Position numbers and translations under genes: made by a program
Notes under the pieces: generated by a model
What the model saw: only the letters and a program-made list of their open reading frames with translations
What the model was told of the DNA's origin: nothing
Database searches by the model: none
Shown: positions 1 to 8,340 of the stretch, piece after piece
Position numbering within the stretch: the first letter of the stretch is position 1
Layout: each line of letters opens with the position of its first letter
Assembly (NCBI GenBank): GCA_002478265.1
Contig: DLNC01000020.1
Span: 1 to 40,749, forward strand
Direction of reading: 5' to 3'
DNA from: Syntrophaceae bacterium UBA7520
GTDB lineage: Bacteria; Desulfobacterota; Syntrophia; Syntrophales; Smithellaceae
DNA: 40,749 nucleotides

Positions 1-59
1 GGTAGAGTGCTACCTTGCCAAGGTAGACGTCGACGGTTCAAATCCGTTCGCCCGCTCCA
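1..59 (+). tRNA. tRNA-Gly(GCC), 5' end cut off by window edge
   Basis: The 3' part of a tRNA is visible. The anticodon arm is CTACC-TTGCCAA-GGTAG, giving anticodon GCC (glycine). A T-arm with loop TTCAAAT is flanked by ACGG/CCGT, and the 3' acceptor strand CGCCCGC is followed by discriminator T and an encoded CCA at 57-59. The 5' acceptor strand and part of the D-arm lie before the window, so the gene is partial only because of the window edge. It is 8 nt upstream of tRNA-Cys, so the two probably belong to one tRNA transcript. Confidence 0.93.
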
Positions 60-67
60 TTTTTTTT

Positions 68-143
68 GGCGGCATAGCCAAGTGGCTAAGGCAGCGGTCT
101 GCAAAACCGTTATTCTCCGGTTCAAATCCGGATGCCGCCTCCA
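68..143 (+). tRNA. tRNA-Cys(GCA)
   Basis: Complete cloverleaf. The acceptor strand GGCGGCA (68-74) pairs with TGCCGCC before discriminator T140, and CCA is encoded at 141-143. The anticodon arm GCGGT-CTGCAAA-ACCGT gives anticodon GCA. The T-arm is CCGG-TTCAAAT-CCGG. It follows tRNA-Gly directly and is followed by a strong intrinsic terminator, so it is the last gene of a tRNA operon. Confidence 0.95.
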
Positions 144-152
144 AAAAACACT

Positions 153-195
153 AAAGGGGCTGGGTCATTTTGCCTGATTCAGCCCCCTTTTTTTT
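153..195 (+). terminator. Rho-independent terminator of the tRNA operon
   Basis: GGGGCTG (156-162) pairs perfectly with CAGCCCC (180-186), with a 17-nt loop that can pair a little further, followed by an eight-T run (188-195). It sits 12 nt after the CCA end of tRNA-Cys and separates the tRNAs from the pilus locus. Confidence 0.9.
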
Positions 196-441
196 GAAAA
201 TTTTAAAATTATTTAAACTCAATCAAAGTCATTTAAAATTAATTAAAATTAATTAATGATAATTTATATGGTGCTTTGAATGAATATTACTGTAATTTAT
301 TAATAAAAACAAATATTAACGTAATTCTAAAAAATGATGAATAATCAACAAAATTTGTTGTTTTTAAGTAAATTAATTGATAAAATTAACGAAATTTTTT
401 TGTTTGACTCATAATTTAAAGTATAGCTTTAAGGAGTAGCA
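196..441. other. AT-rich spacer and promoter region of the pilus assembly operon
   Basis: The 298-base gap between tRNA-Cys and the first pilus gene holds the tRNA terminator and then about 245 bases of extremely AT-rich DNA. This includes a tandem decamer AAAATTAATT at 235-244 and 245-254 and many A/T tracts. No convincing ORF is present. A promoter for the operon must lie here, but base composition makes many weak -10-like matches and I cannot choose one. No sigma-54 (GG-N10-GC) element of good quality was seen. DNA of this kind often binds nucleoid proteins (IHF or H-NS type); that is inference. Confidence 0.5.
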
Positions 442-2277
442 TTGGCGCGTAAAAAAGATGACATAAATTCGACAGAAAAGCTGTTGAACGTTATCCGAGG
501 TAAAAGTCAGGAAAAACCGGGTATAGAAAAGCTGACAGCAGCCAAGCCTGGAAAAAAGACGGCAAAAATTCTGGATATTTCCAGCGCGAAACATGCCGCT
601 GATAAAAAACGCTATACGGTTGGAGTTGATTATGGTCAGGGATTTATCGCTCTGGCCAAAACGATCAAAGCCGCCGATGGCCGGCCGATGCTGCTTGATC
701 ATAAGGTGATTAAATATGATCATTTGACCACCAAAAATACACCGGAATTCAACAATATTTTAAAATCCGCCCTGGTTTCCTTCTGCGGCTCTTTTGCCAA
801 CTGCAGCATCTGGACAATGATGCCCGCCGGCGAGGTGAACGTCCATTATTTAAAAATCCCGCAAGTGCCAAAGAAGCAACTGGAAAATGTTGTTTACTGG
901 ACAGCAAAAAAAGAAACATCATTTGACGAAAAAGAATCATTATTTGATTTCGAAATACAAGCGGAGATAACTGATCAGGGCCTGCCGAAATATCTGGCGA
1001 TGGCCTACACGGCGCCGAAAGCCGAAGTGGAAAAAATTAAGCGCCTGTTTTCCGGGATTGGCGTGCCCCTCGCCGGCATAACGATCGCTCCTTTTGCCAT
1101 TCAGAATATTTTCCGTTCCGGCTGGCTTACGCAGGAAGAGGAAAATTACGCCAGTCTGTTTATCGGCAATGATTTTTCCCGCATTGATATTTACAGCCGG
1201 CAAAATCTGGTCATGACCCGCGGCATAAAAACGGGTACCAGCAGCATGGTAGAAGCCATTGTTGATTCCTTTGCCGAAAGAAAGGGCAATATCAGGCTGG
1301 ATTTTTTAGAAGCAAAAAAAATTCTTATGAGCCTTGGCCCCGATGGAGAAAAATTATCCAGAACCGATCCCGGTTTTACTCTGCGTGAAGACGAAATTTT
1401 GGAAATGATTTTTCCCGTGTGGGAAAGACTGGCGCGGCAGGTAGAGAGAACGCTGCAATATTACGCTTCTTCCGTTGGCTACCAGAAAGTAGAAAAAATA
1501 TTTATTGCCTCCAGCATGATCGCCTACAACCCTATCCTTATCTATATGAACGATCAGTTAGGCGTAAAGACGGAATTTTTTGATCCTTTTGCCGGTCATG
1601 CGTCGTATTCGGGAGCGCAGTCGCTGACTTTATCGGAGAGAACCTGGATAGTGCCGATTCTGGGACTTTCCCTATCCGATAATAAAAGAACCCCCAACGC
1701 TATTTTTACGTATCTGGAAAAAAACAAGGAAATACGCGTGGCGCGCATCAACCGGGGAATTTTTGCCGCTTTTGCCGCGGCTTTGGCTGTTTGTGTAGGC
1801 GCGATTATCTATCAGGCAGTGGAAATGAGTTCCTTCGCGGCAAAACGCGGCCAGCTACAGAACCAGCTATCCGCGTATAATCCGGTATTATCTACCGAGC
1901 AGATATCCCAAATGGCTGATGATGTAAAAAAATACCGGCGGGGAACCCGTCAATACGCGCAGAGGTATTTGGCCGCGGCGGCCATTGGGGAAATCTCTTC
2001 GGTAACTCCGGCCAATATAAAGCTGATTAATTTTAAAATAGCACCGCCCGCTTCTAATCCGGCTCCGGATAAAGCCGCGCAGGAGAAAAATCGGGATATT
2101 GCCATTGAAGGCGTGATTTTTGGCGAGAGGGACATGCTTGAATCGCTGCTGGCTCAATATGTAATGAAACTGGAAAACTCACCTATCTTTGGTGAAGTCA
2201 AAATAAAGAAAAGCTCCATTAATAATTTCCGCAAAAGTGAGATCCTTCATTTTACACTTGAAGGCAAGGTAGGGTAG
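442..2277 (+). CDS. Type IV pilus assembly protein, PilM-PilN fusion (MshI-like)
   Basis: Inner-membrane platform component of the type IV pilus, 611 aa. Residues about 55-400 look like the actin-like ATPase fold of PilM (early VGVDYGQGFIALAK segment). A single membrane helix follows at about 439-458, then a roughly 150-residue PilN-like periplasmic domain. In most pili PilM (cytoplasmic) and PilN (short cytoplasmic tail, helix, periplasmic domain) are separate and bind each other; here one chain would span both compartments, as in GspL of type II secretion. The start is TTG, chosen because AAGGAG (431-436) sits 5 nt upstream. The 50-odd N-terminal residues are lysine-rich and probably disordered. 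It is first in the operon, with a 5-nt gap to the next gene. Confidence is high for the family and good for the fusion. Confidence 0.85.
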   Translation: MARKKDDINSTEKLLNVIRGKSQEKPGIEKLTAAKPGKKTAKILDISSAKHAADKKRYTVGVDYGQGFIALAKTIKAADGRPMLLDHKVIKYDHLTTKNTPEFNNILKSALVSFCGSFANCSIWTMMPAGEVNVHYLKIPQVPKKQLENVVYWTAKKETSFDEKESLFDFEIQAEITDQGLPKYLAMAYTAPKAEVEKIKRLFSGIGVPLAGITIAPFAIQNIFRSGWLTQEEENYASLFIGNDFSRIDIYSRQNLVMTRGIKTGTSSMVEAIVDSFAERKGNIRLDFLEAKKILMSLGPDGEKLSRTDPGFTLREDEILEMIFPVWERLARQVERTLQYYASSVGYQKVEKIFIASSMIAYNPILIYMNDQLGVKTEFFDPFAGHASYSGAQSLTLSERTWIVPILGLSLSDNKRTPNAIFTYLEKNKEIRVARINRGIFAAFAAALAVCVGAIIYQAVEMSSFAAKRGQLQNQLSAYNPVLSTEQISQMADDVKKYRRGTRQYAQRYLAAAAIGEISSVTPANIKLINFKIAPPASNPAPDKAAQEKNRDIAIEGVIFGERDMLESLLAQYVMKLENSPIFGEVKIKKSSINNFRKSEILHFTLEGKVG

Positions 2278-2282
2278 TTCCG

Positions 2283-2819
2283 ATGAAGAAATTTAATTTC
2301 GATGTCCCGGAAAAAAGTATTTGGTATTTGCTTGTCTGCGGCGGGATTATTCTAGTTATTATTTTGGTGGGAGTATTACCGCTTTATAAGATAAACGCCA
2401 ATACTTCCCGTGAACTGAAAAAAATGGAAAATCAGCTTGCGGCGCAGAAAGACTTAGCCCCCATTTATCTGACTTTGACGAAGGCAATAAAAGAAAAAAA
2501 AGATCCGGCTTTGCCCAATCCGGCGCGCAAGCCTGTGTCGCGCGAAGAAGCTGGTAAATTCCCCGATGTTTTTAAGGGCATGGCGGAAAAATCCGGGTTG
2601 CGTTCTGCTTCCATCACGCCTGATTTAAGTAAGCTGAACAGTAACCCTCCTTTTTTGCTGTATACCGCCGTGGTGCGGGGTGATTTCGCCAATTTTCGAA
2701 ATTTACTGCTTCAGCTAGGAGAAATTACCTATCTGGAAAAAATTGAGGAAGTATCTCTGGAACAGCTTACTTATACAATGGAAATGAGAATTAAAATCTG
2801 GCTGGCGGTAGGCGCGTAG
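2283..2819 (+). CDS. PilO-like pilus assembly protein (MshJ-like)
   Basis: 178 aa. A short cytoplasmic start is followed by one membrane helix (about 14-35), a charged coiled-coil-like stretch (about 40-70) and a small alpha/beta periplasmic domain. This is the PilO/GspM architecture: PilO dimerises with PilN through the coiled coil and links the cytoplasmic motor to the secretin. Sequence conservation in this family is weak, so the call rests mainly on topology, size and its place between the PilM-PilN gene and the PilP-like gene. ATG start five bases after the upstream stop; probably translationally coupled. Confidence 0.75.
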   Translation: MKKFNFDVPEKSIWYLLVCGGIILVIILVGVLPLYKINANTSRELKKMENQLAAQKDLAPIYLTLTKAIKEKKDPALPNPARKPVSREEAGKFPDVFKGMAEKSGLRSASITPDLSKLNSNPPFLLYTAVVRGDFANFRNLLLQLGEITYLEKIEEVSLEQLTYTMEMRIKIWLAVGA

Positions 2820-2830
2820 GAAATTGATTT

Positions 2831-3319
2831 ATGGCTAAATTAAACAAGAGGCAGGTTATCATATTATCTATCGCGGCGCTTTTTGTTTTGTACGCGATAT
2901 ACGAGCTTGTAATTGCGGGGCCGGCGGCAAAAAAAGCTAAAACTGCCGCCGAGCCTGTGAAAATCGAGGCGTTTGTCAGCGATCTGCAAAGTGATCTGAT
3001 TAAGGATATCGTTGCCGGCGTTGACGTGCATATCATCAATAAAGCCGAAGCCAACTGGGAAAGAAATCCTTTCTGGGAAAGACAGGTTTTCAAAGAATGG
3101 GCGGCAAAAGATGGCACGGGTCGCGCAGGGGCGAAAATAGTTTATTCCGGATACGTCGATTCCGGTAAAAAAAGACTGGCCGTAATCAACGGTTATGAAT
3201 ATCGCGAAGGAGAGCAATTGGAAATGGAGGGATTTTTTCTCAAAAGCATCAGTCCTTCCCGCGTTCTGATTGTCAATAAAAATACCGGGAACGAACTTGA
3301 GATTCCCATACAGGAATAA
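2831..3319 (+). CDS. PilP/MshK/GspC-like periplasmic pilus protein
   Basis: 162 aa. One N-terminal membrane helix (about 9-29, rich in I, L, A) is followed by a linker and a C-terminal beta domain of about 70 residues. That domain has the pattern of PilP/GspC homology regions (YSGYVDSGKKRLAVINGYEY, then EGEQLEMEGFFLKSI). PilP and GspC domains contact the N0 domain of the secretin and couple it to the inner-membrane platform. Unlike classical PilP it has a transmembrane anchor and no lipobox, as in GspC or MshK. It lies directly upstream of the secretin gene, which fits that partner. Confidence 0.7.
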   Translation: MAKLNKRQVIILSIAALFVLYAIYELVIAGPAAKKAKTAAEPVKIEAFVSDLQSDLIKDIVAGVDVHIINKAEANWERNPFWERQVFKEWAAKDGTGRAGAKIVYSGYVDSGKKRLAVINGYEYREGEQLEMEGFFLKSISPSRVLIVNKNTGNELEIPIQE

Positions 3320-3342
3320 CATCAGCAGGGGAGGTTTTTATC

Positions 3343-4992
3343 TTGAAACGCTTTGTCTTTAAAAAAAGGTTGATTATGGCGGCGGCCGCAGTTGCTGCCC
3401 TGGCCTTTTTGTGCGGTTGTGCCACAAGCAATAAAAAAGATCCGTTCTTCGAAAAGTGGTCGACAATGGCGGATACTTCACAGGGCCGTTCTCCTGCCGC
3501 GGAAACGCGCAAACTTGATGTTGACAGCATTGCTCCCAAAACGGAATCATCCGCGGCGTTGAGCCAGGCGGGAATTCGCAGGTTGCCCACCAAGCCGATT
3601 AATCTGACCATGCGCCAGGCGGAGTTGCGTTCCGTATTGCGCGCCATGGCCAAGTCGGTCGATCTGAACATCCTGGTGAAAAATGATCTGCAGGGAGAAA
3701 TCAGCGTTGATTTCCGCGGCGTGCCGTGGGATCAGGCTTTTACCGGCCTTTTGCGCACGCACGCTCTTACTTACGTCTGGGAAGGCGAAGTTCTGCTGGT
3801 CAAGACCGTAGATGATATTGAAAAGGATTTAAAAAGAAAAGTTCAGCTGCGCGATATCAGCTGGGTGGAGCCGCTCTTGCAGCCCGTGGTGATAAAAGTT
3901 AATTTTGCCAACGCGAAAAAGCTGACGGAAACGCTGCAGGAGTTTTTGACCAAGGATAAAGACGGAAAACCGCGTGGTTCAGTCAGACTTGATGAGCACT
4001 CCAACTCGCTGGTTATCTCCGCCATTCATGAAGATCTGGTGCGCATGCTCGGGATTATTGAGCAGATTGATAAGCCGACACCGCAGATTTTAATCAAAGC
4101 CAATATCGTGGAAACCACTAAAAATGTCGCGCGCGATCTGGGAATTCTCTGGGGCGGTATGTATAAAAAAGGTGAATTGTACGTGACGCCGGGCGGCTCA
4201 CAGGGCACGGGTGATCCGCTTACCGGCGCTTACACGCCTACCCAGGGCGCAGGCGCAAAAGGCATAGGCGGGCAGGGATTTGCCGGCAGTTTTCCTATCG
4301 CCAATATCGCGCAGGCCGCCGGTGCCGGTTCTTTGGGCCTGATTATCGGCAAGATAGGCGGCAATTTACTCGAAATTCAGCTCCAGGCGCTGCAGAAAGA
4401 CAACAAGCTGAATATTCTTTCTAGCCCGTCGATTACCACGCTGGATAATCAAAAGGCCTATACCGAAAACGGCGAAAGAGTTCCTTATGTCACCAGAGAA
4501 ATCGATTCCAGCGGCCGAGAAACCAGAACGGTGAAATTTGAAGATGTTGTCTTGCGTCTGGAAATTACGCCGCATGTCATTGACGGCAAGAATTTAAAAA
4601 TGACGATTCTGGTGAAAAAAGACGAAGTCGATCCGCTGCGCAACGTTGAGGGCAATCCGTTCATCATAAAAAAACAGACCGAAACGGTTTTGATTGTGGA
4701 AGACGGAGAAACAATCGTCATTTCCGGCTTGACCAAACAGCGTATCGCGGACGGAGACGCCGGTTGGCCGTTATTTAAGGATATTCCCGTGCTGGGCTAT
4801 CTCTTCAAAGCGGACAGCAAAAGCGAGGCGATGGAAGAAGTACTGATTTTTATTACGCCGCACATTCTGCAAGCCGCGCTGAAAACGGGAGAGGCGGCTC
4901 CTGTGTCAATCGATGCGAATAAGGCTCCCACGCCGCAGAATAATGCTGCCCCATCCGAACAGGCGCAACCGGGAAACAAGCCGGCGCAATAA
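3343..4992 (+). CDS. mshL: Outer-membrane secretin, MshL/PilQ family, lipoprotein
   Basis: 549 aa pilus exit pore. The N-terminus has a signal peptide ending in a lipobox (AFLCG then Cys, about residue 26), so the protein is probably lipidated and may not need a separate pilotin. It then has an STN/N0-like domain (about 85-140), a secretin N domain (about 180-240) and the C-terminal secretin beta-barrel (about 330-515) with the usual VLIFITPHIL end. The tail after it is rich in Pro, Ala and Gln. The start is TTG with GGGGAGG upstream (about 3329-3335). Proteins of this length with a lipobox and an early STN domain fit the MshL type better than long PilQ proteins, which carry AMIN domains. Confidence 0.88.
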   Translation: MKRFVFKKRLIMAAAAVAALAFLCGCATSNKKDPFFEKWSTMADTSQGRSPAAETRKLDVDSIAPKTESSAALSQAGIRRLPTKPINLTMRQAELRSVLRAMAKSVDLNILVKNDLQGEISVDFRGVPWDQAFTGLLRTHALTYVWEGEVLLVKTVDDIEKDLKRKVQLRDISWVEPLLQPVVIKVNFANAKKLTETLQEFLTKDKDGKPRGSVRLDEHSNSLVISAIHEDLVRMLGIIEQIDKPTPQILIKANIVETTKNVARDLGILWGGMYKKGELYVTPGGSQGTGDPLTGAYTPTQGAGAKGIGGQGFAGSFPIANIAQAAGAGSLGLIIGKIGGNLLEIQLQALQKDNKLNILSSPSITTLDNQKAYTENGERVPYVTREIDSSGRETRTVKFEDVVLRLEITPHVIDGKNLKMTILVKKDEVDPLRNVEGNPFIIKKQTETVLIVEDGETIVISGLTKQRIADGDAGWPLFKDIPVLGYLFKADSKSEAMEEVLIFITPHILQAALKTGEAAPVSIDANKAPTPQNNAAPSEQAQPGNKPAQ

Positions 4993-5023
4993 AATAAAAT
5001 GAGAACAAAAGCATTTATACAAG

Positions 5024-6595
5024 ATGGAATATTACAATATTCTCAACTTTAAAAAAGAGCCGTTTTCCAATTCGCCGGAGCCGGAATTTCTTTTTTCTTC
5101 GCCGCAGCACACGGAATGCCTGCAGAAGCTGGAGCTTTCGGTAAGGCTGCGCCGCGGACTCAATGTGATCATCGGCGATATCGGCACGGGAAAAACTACC
5201 CTTTGCCGGAAACTGCTCCAGAACCTGTCGCCTACGGCTGCTGAGCCCACGGAAATTGAAACGCATCTTTTGCTTGATCCGTCCTTTGATAGCGCTGTTG
5301 AATTTTTACAGACGATTTGCGCGATGCTGGGCATTGAAGACGCGCAAAGCGAACAAAGTGAATGGCAGCTCAAAGAAAAGATTAAAAATTATCTTTTTAT
5401 CAAGGGCGTGGATGAAGATAAAATCGTCGTTTTGGTAATTGATGAAGGACAAAAAATCTCCGGAGATTGTCTTGAGATACTGCGAGAATTTCTCAATTAT
5501 GAAACCAACGATTTTAAGCTCCTGCAGATAATCATTTTCGCGCAAAAGGAATTGCAGACAATTCTTGCCAAGCGGCCTAATCTAGCCGACCGGATTAACG
5601 TTTTTTATTATTTGAAACCGCTTAATTTCAAGCAGATGCAGGCGATGATTAAGTACCGCCTGGCTGTTGCCCGCAATTTCGAAATCGCGCCTCCTATTTT
5701 CAGCTATGCGGCTTATGCGGCGATATACCTGGCCACCGGCGGCTATCCGAGAAAGGTCGTGACGCTTTGTCATGATGTAATCCTTAAAATGATTATCCGC
5801 AATCGGCATAAGGCGGGTTGGTTCTTGGTGCGCAGTTGCGTCAACGATATGGCCGCGCCATTTTTTAGAAAGCTGAAATGGTCGGCGTTGAGTTTAATTT
5901 TGGTTTTGGCGCTGATTTTACCCGTAAAGGCGATTATTTCCGAATATAAAAATGAGCCTTTAGGCACGGGAAAAATAGCACTCCCGGCTGACGTTGTCGA
6001 AAATAATCAACCCAGTGCGTCAATTCTTCAGGGAAAAAATGAAGTTTCCGCTTCGCAAAATATACCGCCTGCGTCGGAAATTCAAGAGCCACCGGAACCA
6101 AAAATGCCGGCCTATCTGGGAGTGCTGAAAATAAAGAAAGGAATGAATCTCTGGTGGACGCTGTATAATATTTACGGTGAAACCGGCTACGAAATAATCG
6201 ATGAAGTAGTTAGGGTTAATCCGCAGATAAGGCACCGCGACAAAATTGAAGAGGGCTATTTCATCACTTTGCCGTCAATACCCGCGGAAAAAAGCCCGTT
6301 TGAAGAGGGAAAGTTTGTATTGGTTTTTGCCGAGGGGGCCAATATTGAAACAATCTACGATTTTTATCTGGAGCATCGCTATCAGAACGCCCCTTATCTG
6401 ATGTTTTCCCCCTATTGGGATAAGAGAGAAAACAAAGTAAAATTTTCCGTAGTCATGGATAGAAATTTCAATACGGAAGAGGAAGCGCAGGCGACGCTAA
6501 ATAAATTGCCCAAGCAATTAGCTCAAAAAGCAAAGATCGTTTCACCTGGTGTTTCAGACGTTGTTTATTTCAGTCGTAGAGCTATGCGCAGTTGA
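5024..6595 (+). CDS. MshM/ExeA-like AAA ATPase with LysM-like and SPOR-like tail
   Basis: 523 aa. The N-terminal half is an ExeA/GspA-type AAA ATPase: the opening MEYYNILNFKKEPFSNSPEP is the family signature, Walker A is GDIGTGKT (51-58), and a Walker B-like VVLVIDEGQ lies near 137-145. A membrane helix at about 286-305 is followed by a low-complexity linker. Then comes a LysM-like segment (about 365-412, KIKKGMNLWWTLYNIYG through INPQ-type VNPQIRHRDKI) and a final alpha/beta region (about 425-510) resembling a SPOR domain. ExeA/GspA proteins use peptidoglycan binding to help secretin assembly; MshM is the MSHA member. The periplasmic tail would supply peptidoglycan contact. No separate MshN-like gene follows, so the tail may take over that role (inference). 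Confidence 0.82.
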   Translation: MEYYNILNFKKEPFSNSPEPEFLFSSPQHTECLQKLELSVRLRRGLNVIIGDIGTGKTTLCRKLLQNLSPTAAEPTEIETHLLLDPSFDSAVEFLQTICAMLGIEDAQSEQSEWQLKEKIKNYLFIKGVDEDKIVVLVIDEGQKISGDCLEILREFLNYETNDFKLLQIIIFAQKELQTILAKRPNLADRINVFYYLKPLNFKQMQAMIKYRLAVARNFEIAPPIFSYAAYAAIYLATGGYPRKVVTLCHDVILKMIIRNRHKAGWFLVRSCVNDMAAPFFRKLKWSALSLILVLALILPVKAIISEYKNEPLGTGKIALPADVVENNQPSASILQGKNEVSASQNIPPASEIQEPPEPKMPAYLGVLKIKKGMNLWWTLYNIYGETGYEIIDEVVRVNPQIRHRDKIEEGYFITLPSIPAEKSPFEEGKFVLVFAEGANIETIYDFYLEHRYQNAPYLMFSPYWDKRENKVKFSVVMDRNFNTEEEAQATLNKLPKQLAQKAKIVSPGVSDVVYFSRRAMRS

Positions 6596-6617
6596 TCCTG
6601 ATTACCCGGGAGGTTAA

Positions 6618-8324
6618 ATGAGAATCAAAAAACGGTTGGGTGAGATGCTGGTGGAAGCCGGTCTTTTATCTGAAGAAAAGCTCAAGCAGTCTTTAATCGA
6701 GCAGAAAAAAGCCGGGTTGAAGCTCGGCCAGTACCTGACCCGCATGGGCGTGGTAAACGAGCAGCAGATAATCGATCTTTTAAGCCAGCAGCTGGGTATC
6801 CCCAAGTATCATCCCGATAACTATCCGCTGGATGTTTCTCTTGCCAATTTCATTCCTATAGAAATGGCGCAGAAATTTCAGGTTGCTCCATTGAAGAAGA
6901 AGGGACGACTGCTGAGCGTCGCCATTGTTGACCCGCTGGATATCAACACGCTTGATTCAATCGAAGTGACGGCCAACGCCGAAGTGGAGCCGGTGATTTG
7001 CACGGAAAGAGAAGTAAACCAAATTATCAACAGTCTTTACGGCATGCAATCCAGCCTGGGTGGCCTGATGGAGACGATGGAAATAGGCGAAGGAGGCATT
7101 GCCGAAGAGGAACAACCTAAAGAGGAGGTGCAGATATCAACGCTGCAGGATATGGCGGGAGAGGCGCCGGTAATTAGGCTAGTTAATTCGATATTCGCCC
7201 AGGCCATCCGCGACGGCGCCAGTGACATTCATATCAGCCCGCAGCAAAACACGGTGCAACTTCGCTTTCGCATAGACGGCAAGCTGATGGATGTTCCATC
7301 TCCACCGAAATCGCTTTTCCTGCCGATTATCGCTCGGATAAAAATCCTGGCGAACATGGATATCACGATTTCCCGCGTTCCGCAGGACGGACGCTTTACG
7401 TTGAAACTTGAAAAAAAAGAAATCAACGTCAGAGTTTCTTCCATTCCCACCATTTACGGCGAGAATCTGGTTTTGCGCCTCCTCGATATGAGCGGCGGCA
7501 TTTATACATTGGATCGTCTGGGCATGGTCGCCGAGGATATGGCCAAAATTGAAACCATGAGCATGAAACCCTACGGCCTGATTCTCAGCACGGGGCCCAC
7601 GGGCAGCGGCAAGAGCACCAGTCTTTACGCGATTTTGAATTTAATAAACAAACCGGATATCAACATCATTACATTGGAAGATCCGGTGGAATACCGCGTC
7701 AACAATATACGCCAGGCGCAGCTTAACCGCAAAGCCGGAATGACTTTTGCCAGCGGACTTCGTTCTATTTTGCGGCAGGACCCGGACGTCATCATGGTGG
7801 GAGAGATCCGTGACGCGGAAACAGCGGCCATTGCTGTGCAGGCGGCGCAGACGGGACACAGGGTTTTGAGCACCGTGCACACCAACGACGCCGCCGGCGC
7901 GATCACCAGATTTATTGATATGGGCATTGAACCGTTTCTGATTTCTTCCGTAATGCTGGTTTCTTTTGCGCAGAGATTGGTGCGCACTGTTTGTCCGTAT
8001 TGTAAAGAACCTTACAGCCCGCCAGAAAAGGCGCTTGCCTCCTTCGGCATATCAACCGCGGAAGCTAAAGTGGCGGTTTTTCAGCGTGGCAAGGGCTGCT
8101 ACCAGTGCAAAAATACCGGGTATAAGGGAAGAACCGGTCTTTTTGAAGTGCTGGTCAACGATGACCTGGTGCAGGATATGATTCTGAAACGCAAATCCAG
8201 CCAGGAAATAACGCGTACCGCGATGGAATCAGGACGGCTGCGCACCCTCAGGGAAGACGCGGCGCATAAAGTAATGCATGGCATAACCACGCTGGAAGAA
8301 GCGGCATCAGCCGTGATGACGTAA
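6618..8324 (+). CDS. mshE: Pilus assembly ATPase, MshE/PilB/GspE family, with c-di-GMP-binding MshEN repeats
   Basis: 568 aa cytoplasmic hexameric ATPase that powers pilus extension. The N-terminus has two consecutive MshEN motifs: RLG at 6-8 running to Gln29, then KLG at 35-37 running to Gln58. Each follows the pattern LG-x5-G-x6-L-x3-L-x2-Q known to bind cyclic di-GMP in Vibrio MshE. A second part of the N-domain follows (to about 150). The catalytic core has Walker A GPTGSGKS (326-333), the Asp/Walker B region ending DVIMVGEIRD, and a tetracysteine zinc site C459, C462, C494, C497. RBS GGGAGG is 7 nt before the ATG. The ATPase features alone do not separate PilB from MshE; the motif pair and gene order favour MshE. 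Confidence 0.9.
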   Translation: MRIKKRLGEMLVEAGLLSEEKLKQSLIEQKKAGLKLGQYLTRMGVVNEQQIIDLLSQQLGIPKYHPDNYPLDVSLANFIPIEMAQKFQVAPLKKKGRLLSVAIVDPLDINTLDSIEVTANAEVEPVICTEREVNQIINSLYGMQSSLGGLMETMEIGEGGIAEEEQPKEEVQISTLQDMAGEAPVIRLVNSIFAQAIRDGASDIHISPQQNTVQLRFRIDGKLMDVPSPPKSLFLPIIARIKILANMDITISRVPQDGRFTLKLEKKEINVRVSSIPTIYGENLVLRLLDMSGGIYTLDRLGMVAEDMAKIETMSMKPYGLILSTGPTGSGKSTSLYAILNLINKPDINIITLEDPVEYRVNNIRQAQLNRKAGMTFASGLRSILRQDPDVIMVGEIRDAETAAIAVQAAQTGHRVLSTVHTNDAAGAITRFIDMGIEPFLISSVMLVSFAQRLVRTVCPYCKEPYSPPEKALASFGISTAEAKVAVFQRGKGCYQCKNTGYKGRTGLFEVLVNDDLVQDMILKRKSSQEITRTAMESGRLRTLREDAAHKVMHGITTLEEAASAVMT

Positions 8325-8340
8325 CCGAAAGGGGTCATAA

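Noticed and set aside
235..254. Tandem AAAATTAATT units as a CRISPR or iteron array
   Set aside because: Only two units, no spacers, no rep or cas gene. This is simple AT-rich DNA.
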